A DNA stretch of 15,740 nucleotides from Firmicutes bacterium UBA6132 (GTDB lineage Bacteria > Bacillota_A > Clostridia > Tissierellales > Sedimentibacteraceae). Both the position numbers and the translations under genes were made by a program. Below the pieces are notes generated by a model. The model did not search any database. It had not been told where the DNA came from and saw nothing but the letters and a program-made list of their open reading frames with translations. The stretch spans positions 1-15,740 of the forward strand of contig DIVM01000345.1 in assembly GCA_002435835.1 (NCBI GenBank), in the 5' to 3' direction. Of the stretch, positions 1 to 6,283 are shown in pieces (position 1 is the stretch's first letter; the number at the start of each line of letters is the position of its first letter).

Positions 1-499
1 CATCAAGGTTGGAAAGTGGTTCGTCTAAAAGGAAAACTTGTGGATTTCTAACCATAGCTCGTCCTAAAGCAACACGTTGTCTTTGGCCCCCTGAAAGAGC
101 TTTAGGTTTTCTCTCAAGAAGATGTTCAATATCTAAAATTTTAGCAGCTTCTGTGACGCGTTTGCGAATTTCATCTTTTGGAACTTTTCTTAGCTCTAAA
201 CCAAAAGCCATATTTTTATAAACTGTCATATGCGGATATAAAGCATAGTTTTGAAAAACCATTGCAATGTCTCTGTCTTTAGGAGCAACATCGTTAATAA
301 GATGTTCCCCGATATAAATTTCTCCTTTTGAGATTTCCTCTAATCCAGCAATCATCCTCAGCGTTGTAGATTTACCACAACCAGAAGGACCAACAAGAAT
401 TATAAATTCTTTATCGTCTATTTCCAAGTTAAAATCCGTAACAGCTGTTACATCACCTGGATACATTTTATAAATATTATTCAATAAAATACTAGCCAT
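1..499 (-). CDS. Carbohydrate ABC transporter ATPase, MsmX/UgpC/MalK type (partial, C-terminus missing)
   Basis: This is the cytoplasmic ATP-hydrolysing subunit of a sugar importer. The first 166 residues are present and the rest lies beyond the left edge; full-length members have about 360-370 residues. Visible motifs are Walker [10 protein letters not shown] (residues about 37-45), the Q-loop [10 protein letters not shown] (Q83), the ABC signature LSGGQ (135-139) and Walker B VFLLDE (155-160), followed by the D-loop start SNLD. The sequence type is that of the MalK/UgpC/MsmX group, which energises CUT1 importers; the C-terminal regulatory domain that would separate subtypes is not visible. 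The start is ATG at 499, with AGGAGG five bases upstream. It is the last visible gene of the leftward operon, 33 bases after the MalG-like permease. Having the ATPase inside the operon differs from Bacillus subtilis, where AraNPQ borrows the unlinked MsmX. Confidence 0.93.
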   Translation of the reverse strand, partial: MASILLNNIYKMYPGDVTAVTDFNLEIDDKEFIILVGPSGCGKSTTLRMIAGLEEISKGEIYIGEHLINDVAPKDRDIAMVFQNYALYPHMTVYKNMAFGLELRKVPKDEIRKRVTEAAKILDIEHLLERKPKALSGGQRQRVALGRAMVRNPQVFLLDEPLSNLD

Positions 500-532
500 T
501 ATAACCTCCTGATAATATCTTTGAATTTTGTC

Positions 533-1366
533 TTATCCTTTTAAGCCAGACATAACAATACCTTTAACAATATACTTTTGACAAACTATATATATTATTA
601 AGACTGGAATTAAAGCTAACATAGATCCTGCCATTATAAGGTCATACCTTGTAGCAAATGAATTTCTAAAGCTGGCAAGGCCTAATTGTATGGTAAATTT
701 TGTATCAGAATTAAGATAAATAAGTGGACCCATAAAGTCATTATATGTACTTTGGAATAGGAAAACACTTAATGTTGCAATTATAGGTTTTGATAGAGGT
801 ACAATAATTGTTGCCCAAATTCTAAATTTTCCACATCCATCTATAACGGCAGCTTCTTCTAAGTCTACAGGAATAGTCATAAAAAACTGTCTTAATAAGA
901 ATATTGAAAATGCAGTCCCAAATGCAGAGGGTAATATAAGTGGCAAAAATGTATCAACCAATTTTAAATTTGTAAAAAGTAGAAATCTTGGAATCATTAC
1001 AACTGCTGCCGGTATCATCATGGATGAAATGAACATCATAAAAATAAGCTTTTTAAAAGGAAAATTTATTCTTGCAAATGAGTAAGCCGCTAGTGATGAA
1101 AATGTTATATTAAGAACAACTACAGGTATTGTTACTTTCATAGAGTTCAAAAACATCTCAAAGAATGATATACTACCTGCGCTAAGTACTTGCTTATAGT
1201 TTTCCCATTTCCAAACAGAAGGAAAAAACGTAGGAGGATAAGCAAATAATTCTCTCTGGCTTTTGAATGAAGATACAAGCATCCAAAAGAAAGGAAGAAG
1301 AACAATTAAAGTTGCAAAACCTAATATAGCATAAGATAATATTATTGATTTTCTAGATTGTTTCAT
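533..1366 (-). CDS. Carbohydrate ABC transporter permease, MalG/AraQ type
   Basis: This is an inner-membrane permease subunit of a CUT1 sugar importer, 277 residues, the usual length for MalG/AraQ proteins. There is a hydrophobic N-terminal segment (about 10-32), further membrane segments at about 75-97, 105-130, 140-160, 190-206 and 243-262, and the cytoplasmic EAA loop at about 170-192 (EEAAVIDGCGKFRIWATIIVP), which docks on the ATPase. The C-terminus IVKGIVMSGLKG is typical of this family. The start ATG has TAAGGAGG upstream. It lies 17 bases after the MalF-like gene and is surely co-transcribed with it. The neighbours (araR, arabinose catabolism) suggest an arabinose-oligosaccharide substrate, as for AraNPQ, but the permease sequence alone does not fix substrate. 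Confidence 0.93.
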   Translation of the reverse strand: MKQSRKSIILSYAILGFATLIVLLPFFWMLVSSFKSQRELFAYPPTFFPSVWKWENYKQVLSAGSISFFEMFLNSMKVTIPVVVLNITFSSLAAYSFARINFPFKKLIFMMFISSMMIPAAVVMIPRFLLFTNLKLVDTFLPLILPSAFGTAFSIFLLRQFFMTIPVDLEEAAVIDGCGKFRIWATIIVPLSKPIIATLSVFLFQSTYNDFMGPLIYLNSDTKFTIQLGLASFRNSFATRYDLIMAGSMLALIPVLIIYIVCQKYIVKGIVMSGLKG

Positions 1367-1383
1367 AATTGTATTCCTCCTTA

Positions 1384-2310
1384 TTAAGAATCGTATTGAA
1401 CATTTTTGTTCATAACTTTATCTTGAATTAAAGTAACTGTTAATATAATAATGAACATAACAACTGCCATTGCACATGCATATCCCATTTTGCCATATTC
1501 GAATGCATTTGCAAAAAGATAATAGGATACAGTGTGAGTAGAGTAACCTGGTCCACCTTTTGTCATGATAAATACTTCCGTAAAAACTTGAAATGCATCA
1601 ATTACGCTTGTTAGAACTACAAAGTACATTGATGGCATAATAAGAGGTAATTTGATATTTATAAGTTTTTTCCAAGGAGTGATTCCATCTAGAGCAGCTG
1701 CTTCATATAAGCTATCAGGAATGCCCTGCAAAGCAGAAAGTAAAATAAGCATATTGTATCCTGAATGTTTCCATACTGACATCAATGCAACGGAAATAAG
1801 CGAAATTCTTTTATCAGAAATCCATCCAATAGGAGAAATATTAAAAAAGGATAAAACATAGTTTAAAACACCGAATTCAGTGTTATAAATCCAAACAAAT
1901 AATAATGCACATACAACCATTGGTGTCATAACCGGAAGATAGAACATTGTTCTGAAAAACCCAATGCCTCTAAGCGGCATATCCATAGCTAAAGCCACAA
2001 TCAAAGAAGTTAATATTGAGACAGGTACATATAGGATAACCCATTTAAACGTATTTTTTAAAGATTCTATAAAAACAGGATCTTTAAAAAGTGTTTTATA
2101 GTTTTCTATACCTATAAACCTTGGGGTACCTAAAATTCCCCAATCAAAACCACTTATTACAAAAGAAGCAATAACGGGGTACAATACAAAAATTAAAAAG
2201 CTTATTAAAGCTGGTGCAATAAACATATATCCTGATAATGCATCTTTTTTCTTAAGTGACATATGTTTTAAAGTTTTTTTCTTTGGTGCATTTGTAGTGG
2301 AACTTGACAT
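1384..2310 (-). CDS. Carbohydrate ABC transporter permease, MalF/AraP type
   Basis: This is the second membrane permease subunit of the importer, 308 residues, the normal length for the short MalF/AraP type. A basic cytoplasmic N-terminus (about 1-27) precedes six hydrophobic segments, the first at about 28-53. The EAA loop is at about 203-225 (YEAAALDGITPWKKLINIKL), and the family motif MTKGGPGYSTHTVSYYLF is at about 249-266. The start ATG has an AGGAGG site spaced correctly. It pairs with the MalG-like protein encoded immediately downstream. A 123-base gap with inverted repeats separates it from the binding-protein gene upstream, so its expression may be set lower than that of the binding protein. 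Substrate is inferred from context as an arabinose-containing oligosaccharide. Confidence 0.93.
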   Translation of the reverse strand: MSSSTTNAPKKKTLKHMSLKKKDALSGYMFIAPALISFLIFVLYPVIASFVISGFDWGILGTPRFIGIENYKTLFKDPVFIESLKNTFKWVILYVPVSILTSLIVALAMDMPLRGIGFFRTMFYLPVMTPMVVCALLFVWIYNTEFGVLNYVLSFFNISPIGWISDKRISLISVALMSVWKHSGYNMLILLSALQGIPDSLYEAAALDGITPWKKLINIKLPLIMPSMYFVVLTSVIDAFQVFTEVFIMTKGGPGYSTHTVSYYLFANAFEYGKMGYACAMAVVMFIIILTVTLIQDKVMNKNVQYDS

Positions 2311-2433
2311 TCTAAACCTCCTAGTAAAAATATTATCTTACCATAATAAAATATTATCTCACCATGGTAGTCTACCAAAGTGAGATAAGTATTTTGCAAA
2401 TGAATTTGCAATTAAATTAATATATTTAAGTTA
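2311..2433 (-). repeat. Intercistronic hairpins and a 21-base-spaced direct repeat between binding-protein and permease genes
   Basis: Three structures fill this 123-base gap. A 35-base hairpin at 2354-2388 has perfect 9-base outer arms (TTATCTCAC / GTGAGATAA), a two-base mismatch and inner arms TGGTA/TACCA around a three-base loop. A perfect 8-base palindrome with a two-base centre lies at 2394-2411 (TTGCAAAT / ATTTGCAA). A 17-base direct repeat (AAATATTATCT[T/C]ACCAT) occurs at 2328-2344 and 2349-2365 with one difference, so the gap seems to have grown by a 21-base tandem duplication. On the transcribed strand no long T run follows the hairpins, so full termination is unlikely. The position is that of the malE-malF type of RNA-stabilising or attenuating hairpin, which raises binding-protein level over permease level; that role is inferred. 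Confidence 0.7.
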
Positions 2434-3759
2434 TTATTTAAAAAGTGTTTCGTTAGCTTTTTTATCTATATTGGCAGCTGCTTGTTCAATAGTTTGTGAA
2501 CCATCAAAAACAAGAGAAAGCTCTGCAGAAATAATAGAGTTATATTCAGTCCATTTACCTGTAGCTAAAGCTTCAACTTGTTCTTTATCTCCAATGTAAT
2601 TAGAAGTAGCAATAAATGCTTCTGCAGGGTCTGCAAGTATGTTTTTATCTGTTATTAGTTCTTCATAAAGAGGAACAGATAACCCACTTGAAAGTGTATA
2701 TCCTAAGCCTGTTTGGCTCAATTGGAATGATAAGAAGTTAGCCGCAATTTCTTTATTATTTGATTGTGCATTTATAGCAACGTTACCTGTTATGAAAGGA
2801 CATACTCTTGTAGTTCCTTTAGGGAATTCTACTGCAGTCCATTCAAAATCACATTCGTTTATAAAGCTTGGAACAACCCAACGGCCTGATGGATACATAG
2901 CTATTTGTCCTATTATAAATAAACGATCTTCGCTTTCTCCAGTTGTACCTGGTGCAGGGGCATAACCTTTTTCAATTAGATCAGCCTGTACTTTTAAACC
3001 CTTAATTGCATTTGGGTCCGATATATTAGATTTTCCATCTTTGAACCATGGTGAATCATAGTTACCCATAAAATTAATCCAGTCAGCACGATAGTTGTTT
3101 ATAGCAGTACCATATTGAGCAGTTCTACCGTTTTCAACTTTAGTAAGCTGTTCTGAAAGTTTCATATAATCATCCATTGTCCAGTCAGATGTAGGAATTG
3201 GGATTCCTGCCTCTTTAAACATATCAACATTTATGTACATTACATAGGATGTATAGTCTTTAGGAATACAGTATTGTATACCATCTACTTTACCGTAGTC
3301 TAATGCTCCATCAAACATACCATCAGAAATAGCTGGATATTGTTTAAGAGAATCAGTTAAATCAGCCATAAGTCCAGCATCTGCAAACTCCTTCACACGT
3401 CCCTCGCTGAGCCAGAAAATATCAGGTAGTGTTTTTGATGCTGCTAAAGTTTGAAGTTTTGTATAGTAGTCTCCAGGTGTATATACTTGTTCAATTTCAA
3501 CGCCTGGTACTAATTTTATATATGCTGCAATTAAATCCGCATACATTTGACGTTCATATTCATCGCCAAAGTGCATGTAAGAAATTTTACCAGTAAGGCC
3601 TTTTGACGCTTCATATCCGTCCCACTTTAAGTCAGCAGGTTTTTCAGTAGCGACTGGAGTTTCTTGTGCTTTTGAGGTTTCTGGTGCAGAATTGCTACAA
3701 GCAGTAGTTAAGGACAACGTTATAGCAAGAGCTAAAAAAGTACTAATTATTTTCTTCAT
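2434..3759 (-). CDS. Extracellular sugar-binding lipoprotein of CUT1 ABC transporter (MalE/AraN family)
   Basis: This 441-residue protein captures the sugar outside the membrane and delivers it to the permeases. The N-terminus is a lipoprotein signal: Lys2-Lys3, a hydrophobic stretch 4-17 and a lipobox-like TTAC with Cys21 as the predicted lipidated residue (Thr at -3 is tolerated but not the commonest choice). A Ser/Thr/Glu-rich linker follows (about 22-45). The mature part begins with the family pattern KISYMHFGDEYERQMYADLI, followed by TLAASKTLPDIFWLSEG, typical of solute-binding family 1 (SBP_bac_1). The start ATG has GGAGGG seven bases upstream. It is the first gene of the leftward operon and follows a good promoter (3870-3898). 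Similar gene order and length occur in the araNPQ system of Bacillus (AraN about 430 residues), so arabino-oligosaccharide binding is the best guess. The ligand is not readable from sequence. Confidence 0.92.
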   Translation of the reverse strand: MKKIISTFLALAITLSLTTACSNSAPETSKAQETPVATEKPADLKWDGYEASKGLTGKISYMHFGDEYERQMYADLIAAYIKLVPGVEIEQVYTPGDYYTKLQTLAASKTLPDIFWLSEGRVKEFADAGLMADLTDSLKQYPAISDGMFDGALDYGKVDGIQYCIPKDYTSYVMYINVDMFKEAGIPIPTSDWTMDDYMKLSEQLTKVENGRTAQYGTAINNYRADWINFMGNYDSPWFKDGKSNISDPNAIKGLKVQADLIEKGYAPAPGTTGESEDRLFIIGQIAMYPSGRWVVPSFINECDFEWTAVEFPKGTTRVCPFITGNVAINAQSNNKEIAANFLSFQLSQTGLGYTLSSGLSVPLYEELITDKNILADPAEAFIATSNYIGDKEQVEALATGKWTEYNSIISAELSLVFDGSQTIEQAAANIDKKANETLFK

Positions 3760-3802
3760 AAATTTCCCTCCTACAAGATATAATATCAGACAACAATTTT
3801 AA

Positions 3803-3818
3803 ATTTGTATGTAATTAT
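3803..3818. promoter_or_regulatory. Putative AraR operator in the leader of the transporter operon
   Basis: The 16 bases ATTTGTATGTAATTAT match the Bacillus AraR operator consensus ATTTGTACGTACAAAT, as I recall it, at 12 of 16 positions, with the left half almost perfect. The site lies about 45-60 bases downstream of the predicted transcription start of the leftward operon, where a repressor could block elongation. The araR gene is close by. The match is by eye in A+T-rich DNA, so it is only moderately secure. Confidence 0.45.
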
Positions 3819-3869
3819 TAAGAAAAGATATACAACAAATGAAAATTGTTATTAGAAATCGATAAATAT

Positions 3870-3898
3870 AATATAACAAAAAAATACTAATGTGTCAA
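3870..3898 (-). promoter_or_regulatory. Sigma-A promoter of the sugar ABC transporter operon
   Basis: On the minus strand the -35 box is a perfect TTGACA (3898-3893), followed by a 17-base spacer and the -10 box TATATT (3875-3870). This predicts transcription from about 3863, giving a leader of about 100 bases before the binding-protein ATG. Confidence 0.8.
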
Positions 3899-3905
3899 GA
3901 ATTAA

Positions 3906-3921
3906 TAGAAAACGTTTTGCA
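3906..3921. promoter_or_regulatory. cre-like / LacI-family operator-like palindrome upstream of the transporter promoter
   Basis: The core AAAACGTTTT (3909-3918) is a perfect 10-base palindrome flanked by TAG and GCA. It resembles the CcpA site centre (TGNAANCGNTNNCA) and other LacI/GalR-family operators, but the outer TG and CA contacts are off by a base. It sits just upstream of the -35 box of the leftward promoter. Carbon catabolite control of a sugar importer would be expected. Confidence 0.4.
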
Positions 3922-3968
3922 TAAATTTTTTTAGACATACTAAGTGATATTATGTTGGTGTTATAAGG

Positions 3969-3987
3969 TTTATTTATTGTAAATAAA
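3969..3987. repeat. Perfect A/T inverted repeat between the divergent promoters
   Basis: TTTATTTA and TAAATAAA form perfect 8-base arms around TTG. The dyad lies between the two divergent promoters, about 30 bases upstream of the plus-strand -35 box. It is made only of A and T in the arms, so chance is a real possibility. Confidence 0.4.
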
Positions 3988-4017
3988 GAAGGGCACAAAT
4001 TAATTGTCGAATAACAT

Positions 4018-4060
4018 TTGACAAATTTTACTTTTAACATTAAAGTAAATATGTACTTAA
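4018..4060 (+). promoter_or_regulatory. Promoter for yesL(-araR) with an overlapping operator-like element
   Basis: A perfect TTGACA (4018-4023), a 17-base spacer and a weak -10 TAAAGT (4041-4046) predict a start near 4053. The decamer ATGTACTTAA at 4051-4060 covers that start, and the same decamer recurs exactly at 6161-6170 in front of the beta-arabinofuranosidase operon. The left part ATATGTAC matches seven of eight bases of the AraR half-site ATTTGTAC. Repression by the neighbouring AraR, partly autoregulatory, is inferred. Confidence 0.55.
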
Positions 4061-4104
4061 TTCTTTGCTACATTTTAATAAATTTGTTATTGTGAATACA
4101 ACAA

Positions 4105-4153
4105 GGTTCCCGGGAACCAACAGCAATCTACGATTGCGTGTTGGGTGGGGTTC
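4105..4153 (+). promoter_or_regulatory. Structured, GC-richer mRNA leader of yesL
   Basis: Two hairpins can form in this leader. GGTTCCCGGGAACC at 4105-4118 is a perfect 14-base palindrome. A second stem pairs CCAACA-GCAATC (4117-4128) with GATTGC-G-TGTTGG (4132-4144) around a three-base loop, with one bulged G. The GAACC strand (4114-4118) can alternatively pair with GGTTC at 4149-4153, which would break the first hairpin, so the two folds compete. The block is much richer in G+C than the DNA on either side and ends just before the ribosome binding site (AGAGGAG, 4158-4164). I do not recognise a known riboswitch or T-box class. Confidence 0.5.
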
Positions 4154-4169
4154 TTATAGAGGAGAAATT

Positions 4170-4868
4170 ATGTTGTTTAAAAGTTATTATAATCCAGGAC
4201 AAGGTATAGATAAAAATGCTCCACCAAAAAAAGGTTTGGCATTATATATAGAACTGTTGACAGTTGATTTTTGGGGATTTATTAGTTTAAATATGCTTTT
4301 TGTGATTTGCTGCATTCCTGTCGTAACTATAGGAGGAGCAACTTTAGCGTATAATGAGTTGTGCTGTAAACTCATAAGAAATGAACATGTATTTGTTATT
4401 TCTGATTTCTTTATCAGTTTCAAACAGAATTTTAAAAAGGGAATGTTATTAAGTGCTGTGTTATTATTTGTTTTGTTTGATTTATTGATTATTTGCACAA
4501 ATGCAATTACATATTTGGAGAACGGGTTGGGTTCTGAAGGTGTAATCTTTTGGTCAATAGCTATTATATTAAGCATTTTTTTAACTTCTTTAATCGCGTA
4601 TCTTATTCCTATGGTAGCTAATTTAGATTTAGATTATTTATTTCAACTTAAAAATGCCTTTATACTAATGATAATAGGTGGTTGGAGAACGTTGGTAGTT
4701 TCAGTATTTAATATAACTGCATTTATATTAGGATTTACTTATTTTCCTTTTACAGCGTTCGTGTTTTTTATATTTGGTTTTTACATATTAATTTTTACAA
4801 ACTGTTTTTTTACATGGCCTTTAATTGAAAAATATGTTGTTTTACCACAAAATGAAATATATAATTAA
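4170..4868 (+). CDS. yesL: YesL-like integral membrane protein (DUF624)
   Basis: This 232-residue membrane protein has the DUF624/YesL pattern: MLFKSYYNPGQGIDKNAPPKKG at the N-terminus (about 1-22), FWGFISLNMLFVICCIPVVTIGGATLA (about 34-60), SDFFISFKQNFKKG (78-91), then membrane segments at about 92-115, 125-148, 163-190 and 191-216. The family has no established function and is often found beside CUT1 sugar ABC transporters and plant-glycan enzymes. I place the start at ATG 4170, because AGAGGAG lies five bases upstream and homologues begin with this MLFxxYxxPG motif. An upstream in-frame TTG at 4065 would translate the hairpin leader and is not credible. The gene is divergent to the transporter operon and 118 bases upstream of araR. 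No terminator is visible between the two, so they may be co-transcribed. A supporting role in sugar uptake is inference only. Confidence 0.88.
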   Translation: MLFKSYYNPGQGIDKNAPPKKGLALYIELLTVDFWGFISLNMLFVICCIPVVTIGGATLAYNELCCKLIRNEHVFVISDFFISFKQNFKKGMLLSAVLLFVLFDLLIICTNAITYLENGLGSEGVIFWSIAIILSIFLTSLIAYLIPMVANLDLDYLFQLKNAFILMIIGGWRTLVVSVFNITAFILGFTYFPFTAFVFFIFGFYILIFTNCFFTWPLIEKYVVLPQNEIYN

Positions 4869-4986
4869 AACAACAATATTACAAATGACGTTAGTTTTGC
4901 ACTAATGATTTTAATATATTCATAGTCCTTAGTTACTTAAAAAGTAGCTTTATAAATAATGATAAATTACATTGAGGTGAAATAAT

Positions 4987-6066
4987 ATGAAGAAAAAAGC
5001 ACCAAAATATGTTCAACTTGCGGGATGGATAAAAGAAAAAATATCTGAAGAAAAATTAGAAAAAGGGAAAAAATTTTATACGGAAGATTCTCTTTCTCAA
5101 ATGTATTCTGTTAGTAGACAAACTGTAAGAAAAGCAATTAACCTTCTTATTAGCGAACAAATTCTTGAAAGTAGGCAAGGAAGTGGAACATATATTGCTA
5201 CTCCTATGCATACAAAGAAGCATTCAAGTAAAATAATAGGTGTTATTGTTACATACTTTGATGAATATATATTCCCGAGTATTATTAATGGAATAGAATC
5301 AGTAATAAGTAGTAATGGATACAACATGCAACTTGCTAGTACAAGGAATGATGTGGAAAATGAGGCTCGGGCTTTAAGGTCAATGCTTGATGCAGGAGTT
5401 GATGCTTTTATTATAGAACCAACTAAAAGTTCTCTACCGAATGGAAATAAATATTTGTATGATGAAATTTCTAAAAAAAATATACCATTAATATTTTTGA
5501 ACTCTTATTATCCAGAAATGGATTTTCCTCATGTTGCTTTGGATGATGAAAAGGCTGGATATTTAGCAACAAAGTATTTGATAGATAATGGGCATAACAA
5601 AATTGCACTTTGTCTAAAATCAGATGATATCCAAGGACACCTGAGATACAAGGGAGCAATAGCTGCATCTAATGATAACAGTATTACAATATCAATGGAA
5701 AATGTATTGTGGTTTACAACCGAAGATATTAAATATTTAGAGGAAGATAGCAACAGAATACTGAGATATCTTAGAAACTGTACAGCTCTTTTTTGTTATA
5801 ATGATCAGATTTCAGCTAAAGTTTTAAAAATCTTAAAGGAAAAAGGCTATAATCTTCCAGAAGATTATTCTATAATAAGTATTGATGATGAAAAGGAAGC
5901 TGTTGCTTGTTCTCCATCACTTACAACAATCTCTCATCCTAAAGAACTTGTAGGAATTGAAATAGCTAAATCAATATTTCGTCTTATTTCGGGAGAGAAA
6001 TTTGATAATAGTATTAATTTTGAACCTAAGTTAGTTATAAGAAATTCAGTAAAAAGAATATTATAA
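4987..6066 (+). CDS. araR: Arabinose operon repressor AraR (GntR-type HTH, LacI-type sensor)
   Basis: This 359-residue repressor (Bacillus subtilis AraR has about 362) binds DNA without arabinose and is released by L-arabinose. Residues about 5-72 form a GntR-type winged helix (SQMYSVSRQTVRKAINLLIS, then ESRQGSGTYIATP). Residues about 80-359 form a LacI/GalR periplasmic-binding-like sensor domain. The stretch IGVIVTYFDEYIFPSIINGI (about 83-103) is nearly the same as my memory of Bacillus AraR, as are FIIEPTKSSL, HVALDDEKAGY, DIQGHLRYKG and CYNDQIS. The start ATG has GAGGTGA six bases upstream. Its own promoter is unclear: a weak TTAGTT-16-TATAAA at 4929-4956 is possible, and the gap also holds a TTAGT/ACTAA inverted repeat at 4891-4905. 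A terminator follows. Nearby ATTTGTAC-like elements are its likely targets. Confidence 0.92.
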   Translation: MKKKAPKYVQLAGWIKEKISEEKLEKGKKFYTEDSLSQMYSVSRQTVRKAINLLISEQILESRQGSGTYIATPMHTKKHSSKIIGVIVTYFDEYIFPSIINGIESVISSNGYNMQLASTRNDVENEARALRSMLDAGVDAFIIEPTKSSLPNGNKYLYDEISKKNIPLIFLNSYYPEMDFPHVALDDEKAGYLATKYLIDNGHNKIALCLKSDDIQGHLRYKGAIAASNDNSITISMENVLWFTTEDIKYLEEDSNRILRYLRNCTALFCYNDQISAKVLKILKEKGYNLPEDYSIISIDDEKEAVACSPSLTTISHPKELVGIEIAKSIFRLISGEKFDNSINFEPKLVIRNSVKRIL

Positions 6067-6088
6067 ATCGAGTAGGCGGTAATAAATT

Positions 6089-6123
6089 AAAAATCATTTG
6101 CAGTGATTGCAAATGATTTTTTT
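6089..6123 (+). terminator. Rho-independent terminator after araR
   Basis: The arms AAATCATTTGCA (6091-6102) and TGCAAATGATTT (6108-6119) are perfect complements around the loop GTGAT, followed by a T tract to 6123. An A run precedes the stem, so the structure reads similarly in both directions. It separates araR from the catabolic operon, which therefore needs its own promoter. Confidence 0.88.
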
Positions 6124-6125
6124 AA

Positions 6126-6186
6126 TACAAATTAAAAAATTTGTACTAAAGAATAAATAAATGTACTTAAATTTGTATTGACGATT
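6126..6186. promoter_or_regulatory. Cluster of AraR-like half-sites upstream of the catabolic operon
   Basis: Four elements resemble the AraR half-site ATTTGTAC. An inverted pair TACAAATT (6126-6133) and AATTTGTA (6138-6145) is separated by AAAA; the second extends into ATTTGTAC (6139-6146), a perfect half-site. AAATGTAC lies at 6159-6166 within the decamer ATGTACTTAA (6161-6170) shared with the yesL promoter. ATTTGTAT lies at 6171-6178, overlapping the -35 box. No full 16-base site is perfect (best about 12 of 16). Several spaced weak sites would fit cooperative AraR binding, which is known in Bacillus. Confidence 0.5.
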
Positions 6187-6206
6187 GTATAGCATCCATT
6201 TATAAT
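6178..6206 (+). promoter_or_regulatory. Sigma-A promoter of the beta-arabinofuranosidase/ara operon
   Basis: TTGACG (6178-6183), a 17-base spacer and a perfect TATAAT (6201-6206) predict transcription from about 6213 and a leader of about 70 bases. The -35 box overlaps an AraR-like half-site, and the -10 box lies inside a long perfect dyad (6194-6221), which fits tight repression. Confidence 0.85.
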
Positions 6207-6221
6207 TAGATATAAATGGAT
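6194..6221. promoter_or_regulatory. 28-base perfect dyad covering the -10 box and start site
   Basis: ATCCATTTATA (6194-6204) and TATAAATGGAT (6211-6221) are exact reverse complements separated by ATTAGA. The dyad covers the TATAAT box and the predicted start, an ideal repressor position. Its sequence is unlike the AraR consensus, so it may serve another regulator. It could also form a hairpin at the extreme 5' end of the mRNA, though only the right arm and little else would be transcribed. Confidence 0.6.
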
Positions 6222-6283
6222 ATTTTACATTTTTATGAGACCAATGAATTTTGGGAAAAAATAATTGTTAGGAGGTATTTATC

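Noticed and set aside
9..221. Plus-strand reading frame opposite the ATPase gene
   Set aside because: It is the antisense shadow of the ATPase, whose Walker and signature motifs are all read on the minus strand.
2354..2411. Full transcription terminator between binding-protein and permease genes
   Set aside because: No strong T tract follows the stem on the transcribed strand, and the downstream permease genes have no evident promoter of their own.
3852..4040. 62-codon minus-strand reading frame upstream of the binding-protein gene
   Set aside because: It overlaps the leftward promoter and the divergent control region, has no ribosome binding site and looks like A+T-rich noise.
4105..4153. 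T-box or known riboswitch in the yesL leader
   Set aside because: No T-box sequence or conserved riboswitch core was recognised; only base pairing is visible, so it is reported as an unclassified structure.
4065..4169. Upstream TTG-initiated extension of the yesL reading frame
   Set aside because: The in-frame TTG has no ribosome binding site, and the extension would translate the hairpin leader into sequence unlike any YesL protein; ATG 4170 has a proper site.
4187..4576. 129-codon minus-strand reading frame inside yesL
   Set aside because: It is antisense to a clear DUF624 protein and has no recognisable features or initiation site.
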